Shown here: in pieces, positions 8,201-16,816 of the stretch
How the letters are laid out: every line of letters starts with the position of its first letter
Position numbering within the stretch: position 1 is the stretch's first letter
Source: Streptomyces sp. NBC_00306
GTDB lineage: Bacteria > Actinomycetota > Actinomycetes > Streptomycetales > Streptomycetaceae
Assembly (NCBI RefSeq): GCF_036169555.1
Contig: NZ_CP108032.1
Location: 5,084,001-5,148,000 of the forward strand
Direction of reading: 5' to 3'
DNA length: 64,000 bases
Position numbers and translations under genes: made by a program
Notes under the pieces: model-generated
The model's input: the letters and a program-made list of their open reading frames with translations, nothing else
What the model was told of the DNA's origin: nothing
Database searches by the model: none

Positions 8201-8608
8201 TCAGCGGGCGGTGCACTGCACCAGTTCCGCGCTGGTGGCCCGAGCCGTCGTCCGGATCTCGGCCACCTGGTCGATCCGCTTCCCGCCGCTCTCCACCGGC
8301 ACATCCAGCCTACCCACCTCGGCTCCGTCCTCGGAGCGCGAGCGCAGGGTGCAGCTGCCGGCGGCGTCCGCGTCCTTGCGCACCTCCAGATGCACCTGGA
8401 CCGCGGAGTCCGAGATCACCGAGAACTTGATCACCTCGGCGCTGATCCGCTGCCCGGCGACGTAGTCGTAGCCGAACCAGCCGATCACCCCGAGCAGGGC
8501 CGCCCCCAGCACCGCGCCGACCAGCTTGAGCCTGCGGTCCGCGCGCTCGTCCGCCGAGCGGCCGTAGCGGCCCTCGGGAAGCTGTTCGCGCACGGCGGCC
8601 ATGGTCAT
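8201..8608 (-). CDS. DUF4307 membrane protein
   Basis: A 135-residue protein with a charged cytoplasmic head (RYGRSADERADRRLK), one membrane segment (LVGAVLGAALLGVIGWFGY) and an outer beta-rich domain containing VQVHLEVRKD and CTLRSRSEDGAEVG. This is the layout of DUF4307, which sits next to mca in many actinobacteria. Its role is unknown. It starts at the ATG at 8608, or two codons later, and diverges from mca over about 90 bases. Confidence 0.82.
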   Translation of the reverse strand: MTMAAVREQLPEGRYGRSADERADRRLKLVGAVLGAALLGVIGWFGYDYVAGQRISAEVIKFSVISDSAVQVHLEVRKDADAAGSCTLRSRSEDGAEVGRLDVPVESGGKRIDQVAEIRTTARATSAELVQCTAR

Positions 8609-8699
8609 TCCTCTCGGGCAGGGGGCACCGGAATTTTCCGTCCCCCGATTCGGTCACTATAAGAGTTGCCCGACGCGACAAATCATTGAGGATCGAGTC

Positions 8700-9581
8700 T
8701 TGACTGAGCAGCTGCGACTGATGGCCGTTCACGCCCACCCCGACGACGAGTCGAGCAAGGGCGCGGCCACGATGGCCAAGTATGTGTCCGAGGGGGTGGA
8801 CGTGCTGGTCGTGACCTGCACAGGAGGCGAACGCGGCTCCATCCTCAACCCCAAGCTCCAGGGGGACGCGTACATCGAGGAGAACATTCACGAGGTACGC
8901 AGAAAGGAGATGGACGAGGCCCGCGAGATCCTCGGCGTCGGCCAGGAATGGCTCGGCTTCGTCGACTCGGGCCTGCCCGAGGGAGACCCGCTGCCCCCGC
9001 TGCCGCAGGGCTGCTTCGCCCTGGAGGACGTGGAGAAGGCCGCCGGCCGGCTGGTGAAGTCGATCCGCACCTTCCGTCCGCAGGTCATCACCACGTACGA
9101 CGAGAACGGCGGCTACCCGCACCCCGACCACATCATGACCCACAAGATCACGATGGTGGCCTTCGAGGGTGCGGCGGACGCCGAGCGCTACCCGGAGTCG
9201 GAGTTCGGGCCCGTCTACCAGCCGCAGAAGCTCTACTACAACCAGGGCTTCAACCGTCCCCGTACGGTCGCCCTGCACGAGGCCCTGCTGGCCCGGGGGA
9301 TCGAGTCCCCCTACGGCGAGTGGCTGGAGCGCTGGAAGGAGTTCGAGCGCGTGGAGCGCACGCTCACCACCCACGTGCCGTGCGCCGAGTTCTTCGAGAT
9401 CCGCGACAAGGCGCTGCTCGCGCACCGCACGCAGATCGACCCCGACGGCGGCTGGTTCCGCGTTCCGCTGGAGCTCCAGAAGGAGGTCTGGCCGACGGAG
9501 GAGTACGAGCTCGCGACGTCTCTCGTCGACACCTCCCTCCCCGAGGACGACCTCTTCGCGGGCATCCGGGACAATGCCTGA
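8700..9581 (+). CDS. mca: mycothiol S-conjugate amidase
   Basis: Mca cleaves mycothiol S-conjugates of toxins to release a mercapturic acid for export, a detoxification step special to actinobacteria. The 293 residues carry the zinc motif HAHPDDES near the N-terminus, CTGGERGS, and the second metal and catalytic region YPHPDHIMTH. I chose the TTG at 8700 because it gives LTEQLRLMAVHAHPDDE, the normal family N-terminus, and has GAGG upstream; no ATG fits. A TATAAG -10-like box lies at 8658-8663. MshB, the paralogous deacetylase, is less likely given the neighbours greA and DUF4307. Confidence 0.93.
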   Translation: MTEQLRLMAVHAHPDDESSKGAATMAKYVSEGVDVLVVTCTGGERGSILNPKLQGDAYIEENIHEVRRKEMDEAREILGVGQEWLGFVDSGLPEGDPLPPLPQGCFALEDVEKAAGRLVKSIRTFRPQVITTYDENGGYPHPDHIMTHKITMVAFEGAADAERYPESEFGPVYQPQKLYYNQGFNRPRTVALHEALLARGIESPYGEWLERWKEFERVERTLTTHVPCAEFFEIRDKALLAHRTQIDPDGGWFRVPLELQKEVWPTEEYELATSLVDTSLPEDDLFAGIRDNA

Positions 9582-9582
9582 T

Positions 9583-9822
9583 ATGAGCGCAAGCGCAAAC
9601 CTCGCCCTGACGCATCTCGTCCCCCTCGCGAAGGAGGTCGACGACAACAAGGTCACGCCCGGAGTCCTCGGCTTCCTCGTCTTCGCGGCCCTGGCCGTGG
9701 GCGTGTGGTTCCTGATGAAGTCGATGAACCGGCACATGGGCCGGGTGGACTTCGAGGAGGCGCCCGACCCGGGGGCCGAGTCGAAGGAAGCCGGCAGCAA
9801 GACGGGTCCCGCCTCGGCCTAG
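9583..9822 (+). CDS. small single-pass membrane protein downstream of mca
   Basis: A 79-residue protein with one membrane segment (VLGFLVFAALAVGVWFLMKS) followed by a conserved NRHMGRVDFEE stretch and a low-complexity polar tail. The ATG at 9583 comes one base after the mca stop, so the two are probably co-transcribed. A similar small gene follows mca in mycobacteria (Rv1083 position). The function is unknown. Confidence 0.82.
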   Translation: MSASANLALTHLVPLAKEVDDNKVTPGVLGFLVFAALAVGVWFLMKSMNRHMGRVDFEEAPDPGAESKEAGSKTGPASA

Positions 9823-9871
9823 CCCCGCCGGAGGGCGTTCGCGCCGCGGGCACGCACCACCGCCGTACGCA

Positions 9872-9913
9872 CCGCCGCCGGGCCGGCCGCATCAGCGGCA
9901 TGCCCGGCGGCGG
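9872..9913. terminator. hairpin between converging genes
   Basis: A 12-bp perfect stem (9872-9883 with 9902-9913) has an 18-nt loop that itself can pair (GCCGC ATCA GCGGC). It lies between the converging small membrane protein and TPR genes and probably ends both transcripts. Confidence 0.55.
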
Positions 9914-9934
9914 GACGCCCGGCGTCCCCGGGGG

Positions 9935-12900
9935 CTACCGCGCGGAGACCACCGGGACGCCCATGACCTCCCGCGCATGGCGGTTCGGGACCATCCCCAG
10001 GTGCCACGCCTGCCAGCCGTCCTCCAGGCGCACGCCCCGCTGGAGCATCACCGTGAGCGCCTCCGCGCAGTCCTCCAGCTTTCCGTCGCGTGAGGCGTGC
10101 GACTTCTCCGTCAGGCGGGCCAGTTCCTCCTGGGCCACCACCGTGCCGACCTCGATGCCGCCCGGTGAGGCGTACGGCAGCAGGGTGCAGCGCAGGAAGC
10201 GTGCCCAGTCGGCGCCGCGGTCGTCCTGGTACGAGACGAACAGATCGACCGCCTCGTCGCACAGCCCGAGCGCCTGCGCCGCGCGGTTGTTGCCCGCGTC
10301 GATCAGCGCCAGCTCCAGACAGGTCCAGGCCTCGCCGTGGGCCACCCCGATCCGGCGGAAGTCGGCGCGCGCGTCCACCAGGAGCTGGCGGGCGAAGCCG
10401 GAGTTGCGCAGATTGCCGGTCTGGGCCGCGCGCTGGTCGCGCGTGACCCGGCCCGAGTGGTGGCGCGCGCAGGCCAGGCCGTACACGTCGCGCATCCGCG
10501 AGAACATCGTGCGGGCCCGCTCCAGCTCCCGTACCGCCTGGTCGCGGTCGCCGCGCTCCTCCAGCGCCTGGCCGAGGTAGTACAACGTCCACGCCTCACC
10601 GCGCGCGTCCTCCTGCTCGCGGTGGCGCGACAGCGCCTGCCGCAGCTGGTCCACCGCCGGCGCCGGATCGCCGTCGACCAGCCGCGCCCGCGCCAGCTGG
10701 GTCAGCGCCCACGCCTCGCCCCGCTCGTCGTGCGTGCGCCCGTACAGATCGAGCGCCTCGCGCAGCTCGGACTCCGCCCGCGGTACGTCGCCCATCCGCA
10801 GACAGACCTGGCCCAGCTGGAAGTGCGTCCAGGCCTCGCCGTGCAGCGACTCGCCCTCACGGTGCAGGGTCAGCGCGGTGGCCAGCAGGGTGAGCGCCTG
10901 GGCCAGATCGGCCCGGTCACGCTCCACGGCCGCCAGTGCGTGCAGCGACCACGCCCGGTCCTCGGCCTGCTCGTCGGAGGCCTGAAGCTCGATCGCCTCG
11001 TGCAGCTTCGCCGCCGCCTCGGTGAGGTTGCCCTGGTGGTGCAGCGTGATGCCGAGCGAGCAGAGCGCGAGCGCCGTACCGGAGTCGTTGTGCGCCTCGC
11101 GGTACAGCCCCACCACCGACGACAGCGTGGTGCGCGCCTTGTCCAGCTCGCCCAGCTGACGGGCCGCGATACCGGTGCGCCACCGTACGGAACGCTCCAG
11201 CAGCCCCTGGTCCACCGCCTGCGACAGCTCGCTGATCTCGCCCAGCCGGTACAGATCGCCGCGCAGCAGGCAGTAGTCGCACAGCGCGCCCAGCAGATTG
11301 AGCACGGTCTGCTGGTTCACCCCCTCCGCGTACCGCAGCGCCGAGGTGATGAAGCTCGACTCGTCGTCCAGCCAGCGCAGCGCCGCGTCCAGCGAGGTGA
11401 AGCCGTGTGCGCCGAACTGGCCCGCGCGCGTGGACATCTTGCCGTCCACCATGCGGATCACGGCCCCGGCCAGATCCGCGTAGTTCTGAATCAGCCGCTC
11501 CTGGGCGGCCGACCGTTCCGCGGCCTCCTCCTCGTCGAGCAGCCGGGCCCGGGCGAAGGAACGGACGACGTCGTGCAGCCGGTAGCGGCCGGCCCGTACA
11601 TGATCGATGAACCCCGCCTGGGCGAGGTCCGACAGCAGCCGCTGCGACTCCTGCTCGTCCGTCGCCAGCAGGGCCGCCGCGGCCGCCGCCCCCAGCGAGG
11701 CCCGCCCGGCGAGCGCCAGCCGCCGCGCCAGCCGCCGCGCCTGCTCCGGCAGATCGGTGTACCGCAGCCACAGGGCCCGTTCGACGGGATCCACGGGACC
11801 GTAGGCCCGCAGATCGGCGGCCAGCTGCTGTGCGGTACGCGCACCGAGCGAGGAGCCCGCGACACGCAGCGCCAGCGGCAGGCCTCCGCACAACTCCCGT
11901 ACCTCGTCGGCCGACTGGACGTCGTAGGGGCCGGTCGGCTGTTCCGAGGCCGACGCCCGCAGCAGCTCCTCGGCGCCCGCCTCGTCCAGCGCGTCCACCG
12001 GCAGATGGTGCACCCACGCCGGAATGTCCTCGGGCAGCTCCAGCGGCGTCCGCGCCGTCACCAGCACGAGACTGTCGGAACGCTCGGGCACCAGCGTCCG
12101 CACCTGCGCCGCGTCGCGGGCGTCGTCCAGCACCACCGTCACCGGCAGACCCGTCAGATGCTGGTGGTACAGCTCGCTCAGCCGCCGCACCTGCTGTTCC
12201 GCGGAGGACCGCTCACGGAACAGCAACTGCTCGCGCGGAGCGCCCAGCCGGTTCAGCAGATGCAGCAGCGCGTCCCTGGTGGACAGCGGGTGGGTGCTCT
12301 CCCCGCGCAGGTCCACCACGCACGCGCCCCGGAACTGGTCCTTGAGCTGCTGCGACGCCCGCACCGCGAGCGTGGTGCGCCCTGATCCCGCGGCACCGTG
12401 CAGCACCACGACCGTCGGCCGGGTCTCCGTCGAGGCACGGGCCGCGTGGACCCACTGGGCGATCTGCGTCATCTGCTGCTGCCGGCCCGCGAACGGACCT
12501 TCCGGTTCCGGCAGATGACCGAAGGACTGCTCCAGCACCGAACGCCGTCGAGCGGCCGCACTGCGGTCACCGCCCCGCAACTGCGGGGCGGCCGTCGTCT
12601 TCTTCGCCGGACGCGTGGTGGAGGTGAGCATCCGCTGCTGGTCCAGGAACGGCCGGATGCCCCGGACCTCCAGCGCGGTCAGCCACTGGAGCCGCAACTG
12701 CTCGGCGCCGCCCGGCTGTCCGAGGGCTCCCGCTCTGCGGTGCGCGGCCGGCCAGTGCGACGCGGTCACCTTGGCGACGGTGGTCGCCGCACCGGCCACG
12801 GCCACCACCACTCCGGCACCCAGCGCGGTACCGGTGGCGGTCCCGAGCGCGACATCCGCCCCGACGGCAGCGGCGGCGGCAACGGCCGTCACCAGCGCGG

Positions 12901-13141
12901 GAGTCGAGACGGTACGACGGCTGAACCGCGCGGACAGCGGCTGCTGCACCGCCTCCGTCTCGGCGAGCGCCTGCTCGTACGCCGCGTACTCCTCGCCGGC
13001 GCTCGACGCCATCGCATCGAGCCCCGCCCGCCCGCGCGCCAGCAGCACCTGCGCATCCGCACGCCCGCCCGCCCGTCGCACCTCTTCCTCGACGGCGCGC
13101 ACCAACAGCCGCTCGGCTTCTGCCCGATGGCTGTCCCGCAT
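9935..13141 (-). CDS. NB-ARC/TPR signal-transduction ATPase
   Basis: A 1068-residue protein. The N-terminal 190 residues include two Ala/Val/Gly-rich hydrophobic stretches (around TVSTPALVTAVAAAA) that may sit in the membrane. An NB-ARC-like NTPase follows, with Walker A VVLHGAAGSGRTTLAV, Walker B VTVVLDDARDA and a GLPLALRVAG motif of the kind seen in AfsR-type STAND proteins. The C-terminal half is made of about ten tetratricopeptide-like repeats with the recurring AWTxxxLGxxxxxxGD pattern. No SARP DNA-binding domain is present, so it is not AfsR itself. The ATG at 13141 has an excellent GGAGGGG site. Such proteins sense an unknown ligand and oligomerise. Confidence 0.88.
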   Translation of the reverse strand: MRDSHRAEAERLLVRAVEEEVRRAGGRADAQVLLARGRAGLDAMASSAGEEYAAYEQALAETEAVQQPLSARFSRRTVSTPALVTAVAAAAAVGADVALGTATGTALGAGVVVAVAGAATTVAKVTASHWPAAHRRAGALGQPGGAEQLRLQWLTALEVRGIRPFLDQQRMLTSTTRPAKKTTAAPQLRGGDRSAAARRRSVLEQSFGHLPEPEGPFAGRQQQMTQIAQWVHAARASTETRPTVVVLHGAAGSGRTTLAVRASQQLKDQFRGACVVDLRGESTHPLSTRDALLHLLNRLGAPREQLLFRERSSAEQQVRRLSELYHQHLTGLPVTVVLDDARDAAQVRTLVPERSDSLVLVTARTPLELPEDIPAWVHHLPVDALDEAGAEELLRASASEQPTGPYDVQSADEVRELCGGLPLALRVAGSSLGARTAQQLAADLRAYGPVDPVERALWLRYTDLPEQARRLARRLALAGRASLGAAAAAALLATDEQESQRLLSDLAQAGFIDHVRAGRYRLHDVVRSFARARLLDEEEAAERSAAQERLIQNYADLAGAVIRMVDGKMSTRAGQFGAHGFTSLDAALRWLDDESSFITSALRYAEGVNQQTVLNLLGALCDYCLLRGDLYRLGEISELSQAVDQGLLERSVRWRTGIAARQLGELDKARTTLSSVVGLYREAHNDSGTALALCSLGITLHHQGNLTEAAAKLHEAIELQASDEQAEDRAWSLHALAAVERDRADLAQALTLLATALTLHREGESLHGEAWTHFQLGQVCLRMGDVPRAESELREALDLYGRTHDERGEAWALTQLARARLVDGDPAPAVDQLRQALSRHREQEDARGEAWTLYYLGQALEERGDRDQAVRELERARTMFSRMRDVYGLACARHHSGRVTRDQRAAQTGNLRNSGFARQLLVDARADFRRIGVAHGEAWTCLELALIDAGNNRAAQALGLCDEAVDLFVSYQDDRGADWARFLRCTLLPYASPGGIEVGTVVAQEELARLTEKSHASRDGKLEDCAEALTVMLQRGVRLEDGWQAWHLGMVPNRHAREVMGVPVVSAR

Positions 13142-14337
13142 AGTGGATCCCCCTCCGAGTGCTCCGGTTCCGTTCCGGGTCAAGTGTCGTGCGTACGGGG
13201 CGTCAGCGCGAGGGAGTCCGTCGATCATTCGCCGCTCACAGGACGGGAGTTCGCCGAACCGTCCCGTCCATGAGTGGCCCGCTGCCGCATGCGGTGCCCT
13301 GGGGGACGGGGGCAGTGGGCCGGATGCCCGGCGAGTTCGGCCGTCGGCAGTCGCGGCTCGCCTCCCTCGGAACATTCACACGGAGTACCGGTGCGTATGC
13401 GTACGAGCGGCCGGCCGGGAACCCGGTGTCCCGTGGTCCTGTCGGCGCCGTCCGATCGTGCGTGTCCGGCATTGTGGGGAACGGGCCGCCGAATTTTGGA
13501 ATATGACGAGCAGTCAGAGCATTTTCTCCGGTATCGCCACGCGCACGTGGACCGTGACCGACGTGAAGCGGCGCGTCCCTGGTGGACCCGAACCGTCGGC
13601 GGCACGATCACGGACGCTCGGCTCGAAGGGCAGATGGCGGCCCCTGCCGAGTGGGCGTCCGAGTGCCGCCCCCATGTCCGCCCGTGTGCGGAGGGCAGTC
13701 CTCCACTGCGGCGGCGCAATGAACGGAAGCCGCCTGTCCGGAAGGCGTCGCGACAAATTTCCGGTGCCTGTGGTCATCGGCGCGCCCTGACGCATTCGAT
13801 GGGCCGGGACTCCACCGTCGAAACCCGCTGCGGAATTCCCTCGAACATTTTCTGCGTGAAATCGCCGACGGCCGAATTTAATTCGCGACGGTCATCGACG
13901 GCTGCGCCGAAGAATTCCGCGGGTGCGCCATGGGTGCCGTTCGCAAGGCCCTTCGCTTCCGCTCCGTTCCGTGTGATCACGAGTGGAACGGCCCGTCGGC
14001 GAAACGGGGGCCCGTCACGGCGGCGGGACGGGCCGGCCTCATGAGTTCACCCGGACCGCTGGCGCCCCAAGGGCACCAACCTGCCGATCCACAGGGCCGA
14101 GAGCCACGCCTGCGTAGCCGCCGGAAGGCGACGGCTGCTCCCGAAAGATCCTCCGTCGCCCTCGCCGCGGAGATCTTCGGCACGCCGGTCGCGACACCGG
14201 AATGATCGAATTGCACAATGATCGATTGTGCGTGATCGACAGAATCCGGCATTCCGGTGTGGTGCGCGGAATCGCCATATCAATTGAGCACTCAACAACT
14301 TCGTCCGGCGTGCGGGAAGCGGTTTTCTGCCATCCCC
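13142..14337. other. long stretch with no convincing gene at the cluster's left edge
   Basis: Nearly 1.2 kb separates the TPR gene from the cluster promoter. Open frames of 60-95 codons exist on both strands, for example 13514-13795 and 13774-13980 on the minus strand, but none has a good ribosome site, a recognisable motif or sustained Streptomyces codon use. The part from about 13500 on is less GC-rich than its surroundings. It may hold regulatory sequence or the remains of the left recombination junction. Confidence 0.55.
14213..14231. promoter_or_regulatory. possible operator upstream of the cluster promoter
   Basis: The 7-bp arms GCACAAT and ATTGTGC are separated by five bases, and GATC occurs just outside each arm. 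It stands out as AT-rich in a GC-rich background, about 107 bases before the cluster -35 box. A binding site for a regulator encoded elsewhere is possible. Confidence 0.4.
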
Positions 14338-14366
14338 TTGACTCCGGCCAAAGTGCTCTGTAATCG
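14338..14366 (+). promoter_or_regulatory. main promoter of the biosynthetic operon
   Basis: TTGACT at 14338-14343 and TAATCG at 14361-14366 are separated by exactly 17 bases, an unusually good match to a housekeeping (HrdB-type) promoter. Transcription would begin near 14373, leaving a leader of about 30 bases with a GGGGGG ribosome site before the ATG at 14403. Confidence 0.7.
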
Positions 14367-14402
14367 TGCTCTGCATTCCAGGGATGGGCACACGGGGGGC
14401 AC

Positions 14403-15752
14403 ATGTCGAGCAATGCACAGGTGCGTATCGATGCGGAATGCAGCGCTCAGTCGGCAGCCACCTCCATTCCACTTCCCACTCACTGGTACCACTTCCTGCC
14501 TGATCTCCCCGCAGCGTTACCGCCCGTCAAAGACGAGCTCACACCGTCGGCGGCCGAGGTCGCGCAGCGGGTGAGGCCGGCGGCGCTGCTGGCCCAGGAC
14601 CGACCGGCCGACCAGTGGGTTCCCATACCCGAGCCGGTCGCCGACTGGTTACGGCACATCGGCCGCCCCACGCCGCTCCATCGGGCCAGGGCGCTGGAGT
14701 CCGCACTCGGCACCGGTGCCCGCATCTACCTCAAGCGGGAGGACGTCCTCCCGACGGGCAGCTTCAAACTCAACTCGGCGGTGGCGCAGGCGTACTACGC
14801 GGCCGAAGAGGGTCGCACGACCCTGATCAGCGAGACGGGCGCGGGGCAGTGGGGGATGAGCGTCGCGCTCGCGGCCTCCCTGCTCGGCCTCGACTCCGAA
14901 GTCTTCATGGTCCGGTGCTCGTTGGCCCAGAAGCCCTACCGGCGCCACTACATGGAGCTCCTGGGGACCACGGTTCACGCGTCCCCGTCCCCGGACACGA
15001 AGTTCGGTCAGCAGCTGCTCGCCCGGAACCCCGGACATCCGGGGAGCCTGGGGACGGCCATCAGCGACGCCATCCAGTTCGCACTCGACTTCGGGCCCGG
15101 GGCCGCCTACCTGTCGGGGAGCGGGGTGCCGCATGTGTATCTGCACCAGACCCTCCTCGGGCTCGAGGTCCAGGCGCAGCTGGCCGCGCTGGAGGAGCCG
15201 ATCGGAGTCCCCGGCCGCGGCGACCATCTCATCGCCTGCTCCGGTGGCGGCAGCAATCTGTGCGGTCTCGTCGGCCCCTTCCTGAAGCAGGCCCGCGGGC
15301 AGGGTCGTGATCTGCGCCTGCTGGCCGCGGAATCCACGGCGGCGCCGCGACTGACCGCCGGCCGCTACCAGTACGGCCGGTCCGATCTCGCCGGACTCAC
15401 CCCCGAGGTCCTCGGCTACTCCATGGGTCCCGACTTCGTTCCGCCGCCGGTGCACACCGCCGGGCTGCGCAACCACCACAGTTCCAGCACGGTCAGCCTG
15501 CTGCGTCACGAGGGACTGCTCGACGCGGTGGCGATCGAGGAGAAGCGCGCGCTGGAGGCGGGACGCCTGGTCCTTCGGACCGAGGGATTCCTGCTGGCGC
15601 CCGAGTCCACGCACGCGGTCGCGGCGGCGATCGAGGTGGCGACACGTGCCAAGGAGACCGACACGGACCCGGTGCTGGTGGTGCTCGCCAGCGGTTCGGG
15701 ACTGCTCGATCTCCAGAGCTACGGCGAGGTGCTGCTGGGGGGCGTGCGATGA
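14403..15752 (+). CDS. TrpB-like PLP synthase, first gene of the cluster
   Basis: A 449-residue fold-type II PLP enzyme of the TrpB2 (tryptophan synthase beta-like) group. It has the PLP lysine in LPTGSFKLNSA, the substrate loop ETGAGQWGMS, and the phosphate-binding CSGGGSNLCG. TrpB enzymes join serine, through an aminoacrylate, to an indole or related aromatic nucleophile. There is no TrpA partner here, so it likely makes a non-standard aromatic amino acid or ring precursor for the product. It contains two rare TTA leucine codons (L39 at 14517, L83 at 14649). It has a strong GGGGGG ribosome site, and its stop overlaps the next gene by four bases. Confidence 0.85.
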   Translation: MSSNAQVRIDAECSAQSAATSIPLPTHWYHFLPDLPAALPPVKDELTPSAAEVAQRVRPAALLAQDRPADQWVPIPEPVADWLRHIGRPTPLHRARALESALGTGARIYLKREDVLPTGSFKLNSAVAQAYYAAEEGRTTLISETGAGQWGMSVALAASLLGLDSEVFMVRCSLAQKPYRRHYMELLGTTVHASPSPDTKFGQQLLARNPGHPGSLGTAISDAIQFALDFGPGAAYLSGSGVPHVYLHQTLLGLEVQAQLAALEEPIGVPGRGDHLIACSGGGSNLCGLVGPFLKQARGQGRDLRLLAAESTAAPRLTAGRYQYGRSDLAGLTPEVLGYSMGPDFVPPPVHTAGLRNHHSSSTVSLLRHEGLLDAVAIEEKRALEAGRLVLRTEGFLLAPESTHAVAAAIEVATRAKETDTDPVLVVLASGSGLLDLQSYGEVLLGGVR

Positions 15753-16816
15753 GCGCGGATGCCCGGCCGCGAGGAGCGATGCTCGAGGGCTTCCGGCCGG
15801 TGCCGGGCGTGCACTGCGAGACGACCATGCTCAACAACATGCTGCGGTACTCCGGCATCGACGTGTCGGAAGCCCTGATCTTCGGCCTGGGCCGGGGGAT
15901 CGACGCCCAGTTCTTCCCGCCACCTCCGCACACGGGGATTCCCCCGATGCTCACGGGCCGCGTCGAGCCGGGACGCATCGCCGCGGACGCGTGCGCGGCC
16001 ATGGGCCTGACCCTGGTGACCAGGCAGGATGCCGACGACGCCGGCGCTCACGCGCGAGCCGTCGCGGCGTTGTCGGCGGGCAGCGTCGTGGGCGTCACGG
16101 TCGACATCTTCCACCTGGACTACTTCGCCTCACAGGCACACTTCTCGGCCCACTGCATCGCGCTGCACGGGCTCGACGACTCCACGGCGTACGTGGCCGA
16201 CACCTCACAACAGGGCGGCGCCCAGCAGCTGCCGCTGGAGTCCTTCACCCGGGCACGGGCCTCCGACGAAGGCTTCATGCCGTCCCCCCGCCTCCACTGG
16301 CACCTCGACGACAGCCCCGGTCCGACGCCGGGCGGAGCGGCAGCGCTCGCCCCCCAGGTGTGGCCGGCCATTCTCGGCGCCGCCGGCCGTTGTCTGGATC
16401 GCGGTCGGGGTGACGACCGGGGGATTCTCGCCCTGCGCCGGGCTGCCGAGGAGTTACCCGGCTGGCAGCAGCTGTCCCGCAGCGACGTGGTGATCCCCGA
16501 GATCGCCAGGTTCTGGCGGTTCGCGGGCACCGGTGGCACCAACTTCCGGGGCCTGTACGGCGAGTTCCTCGCCGAGGCCCAGGCCATGACCGGTGACGCG
16601 GAGCTGCTGCCGAGCCTCACGCGGTTCGAGGCGATCGTCTCGGCCTGGACAGGGCTCATCGATCACCTGACCGGCTACCCCGAGGCGTCGAGCCGCTCCG
16701 CGCACCTCAAGGACGCCGCAGCGCAGCTCCACGGCATCGCGGACGCCGAGGAAGCCGCCTTCGGGGAACTCGCGGCGCTGGCCCGGGACCGGGTCGGGGC
16801 GGAGCGGGTGACATGA
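15749..16816 (+). CDS. BtrH-like acyltransferase, copy 1
   Basis: This is a 355-residue member of the BtrH family, whose founder transfers an acyl group from a carrier protein to an amine in butirosin synthesis. The N-terminal signature is GVHCETTMLNNMLRYSG, with the probable nucleophile C23, followed by LIFGLGRGI. A histidine motif, FHLDYF then HFSAHCIALHG, is also present. The second half is a helical DUF4872-like domain (GGTNFRGLYGEFLAEA). No carrier protein is encoded in the window, so the donor may be a CoA thioester made by the PaaK-like ligase. It has one TTA codon at 16454. The start overlaps the TrpB-like gene and the end overlaps the molybdoenzyme gene. Confidence 0.75.
   Translation: MSADARPRGAMLEGFRPVPGVHCETTMLNNMLRYSGIDVSEALIFGLGRGIDAQFFPPPPHTGIPPMLTGRVEPGRIAADACAAMGLTLVTRQDADDAGAHARAVAALSAGSVVGVTVDIFHLDYFASQAHFSAHCIALHGLDDSTAYVADTSQQGGAQQLPLESFTRARASDEGFMPSPRLHWHLDDSPGPTPGGAAALAPQVWPAILGAAGRCLDRGRGDDRGILALRRAAEELPGWQQLSRSDVVIPEIARFWRFAGTGGTNFRGLYGEFLAEAQAMTGDAELLPSLTRFEAIVSAWTGLIDHLTGYPEASSRSAHLKDAAAQLHGIADAEEAAFGELAALARDRVGAERVT

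Noticed and set aside
10337..12385. 682-codon + strand frame
   Set aside because: It is antisense to the NB-ARC/TPR gene, which shows Walker motifs and TPRs.
9935..13141. AfsR/SARP-type pathway regulator for the cluster
   Set aside because: It shares the NB-ARC and TPR parts but has no N-terminal DNA-binding and BTAD domains, so it is not a SARP regulator.
13503..13795. Possible small genes on either strand left of the cluster
   Set aside because: No ribosome site, no motif and no codon bias; overlapping frames on both strands look equally random.
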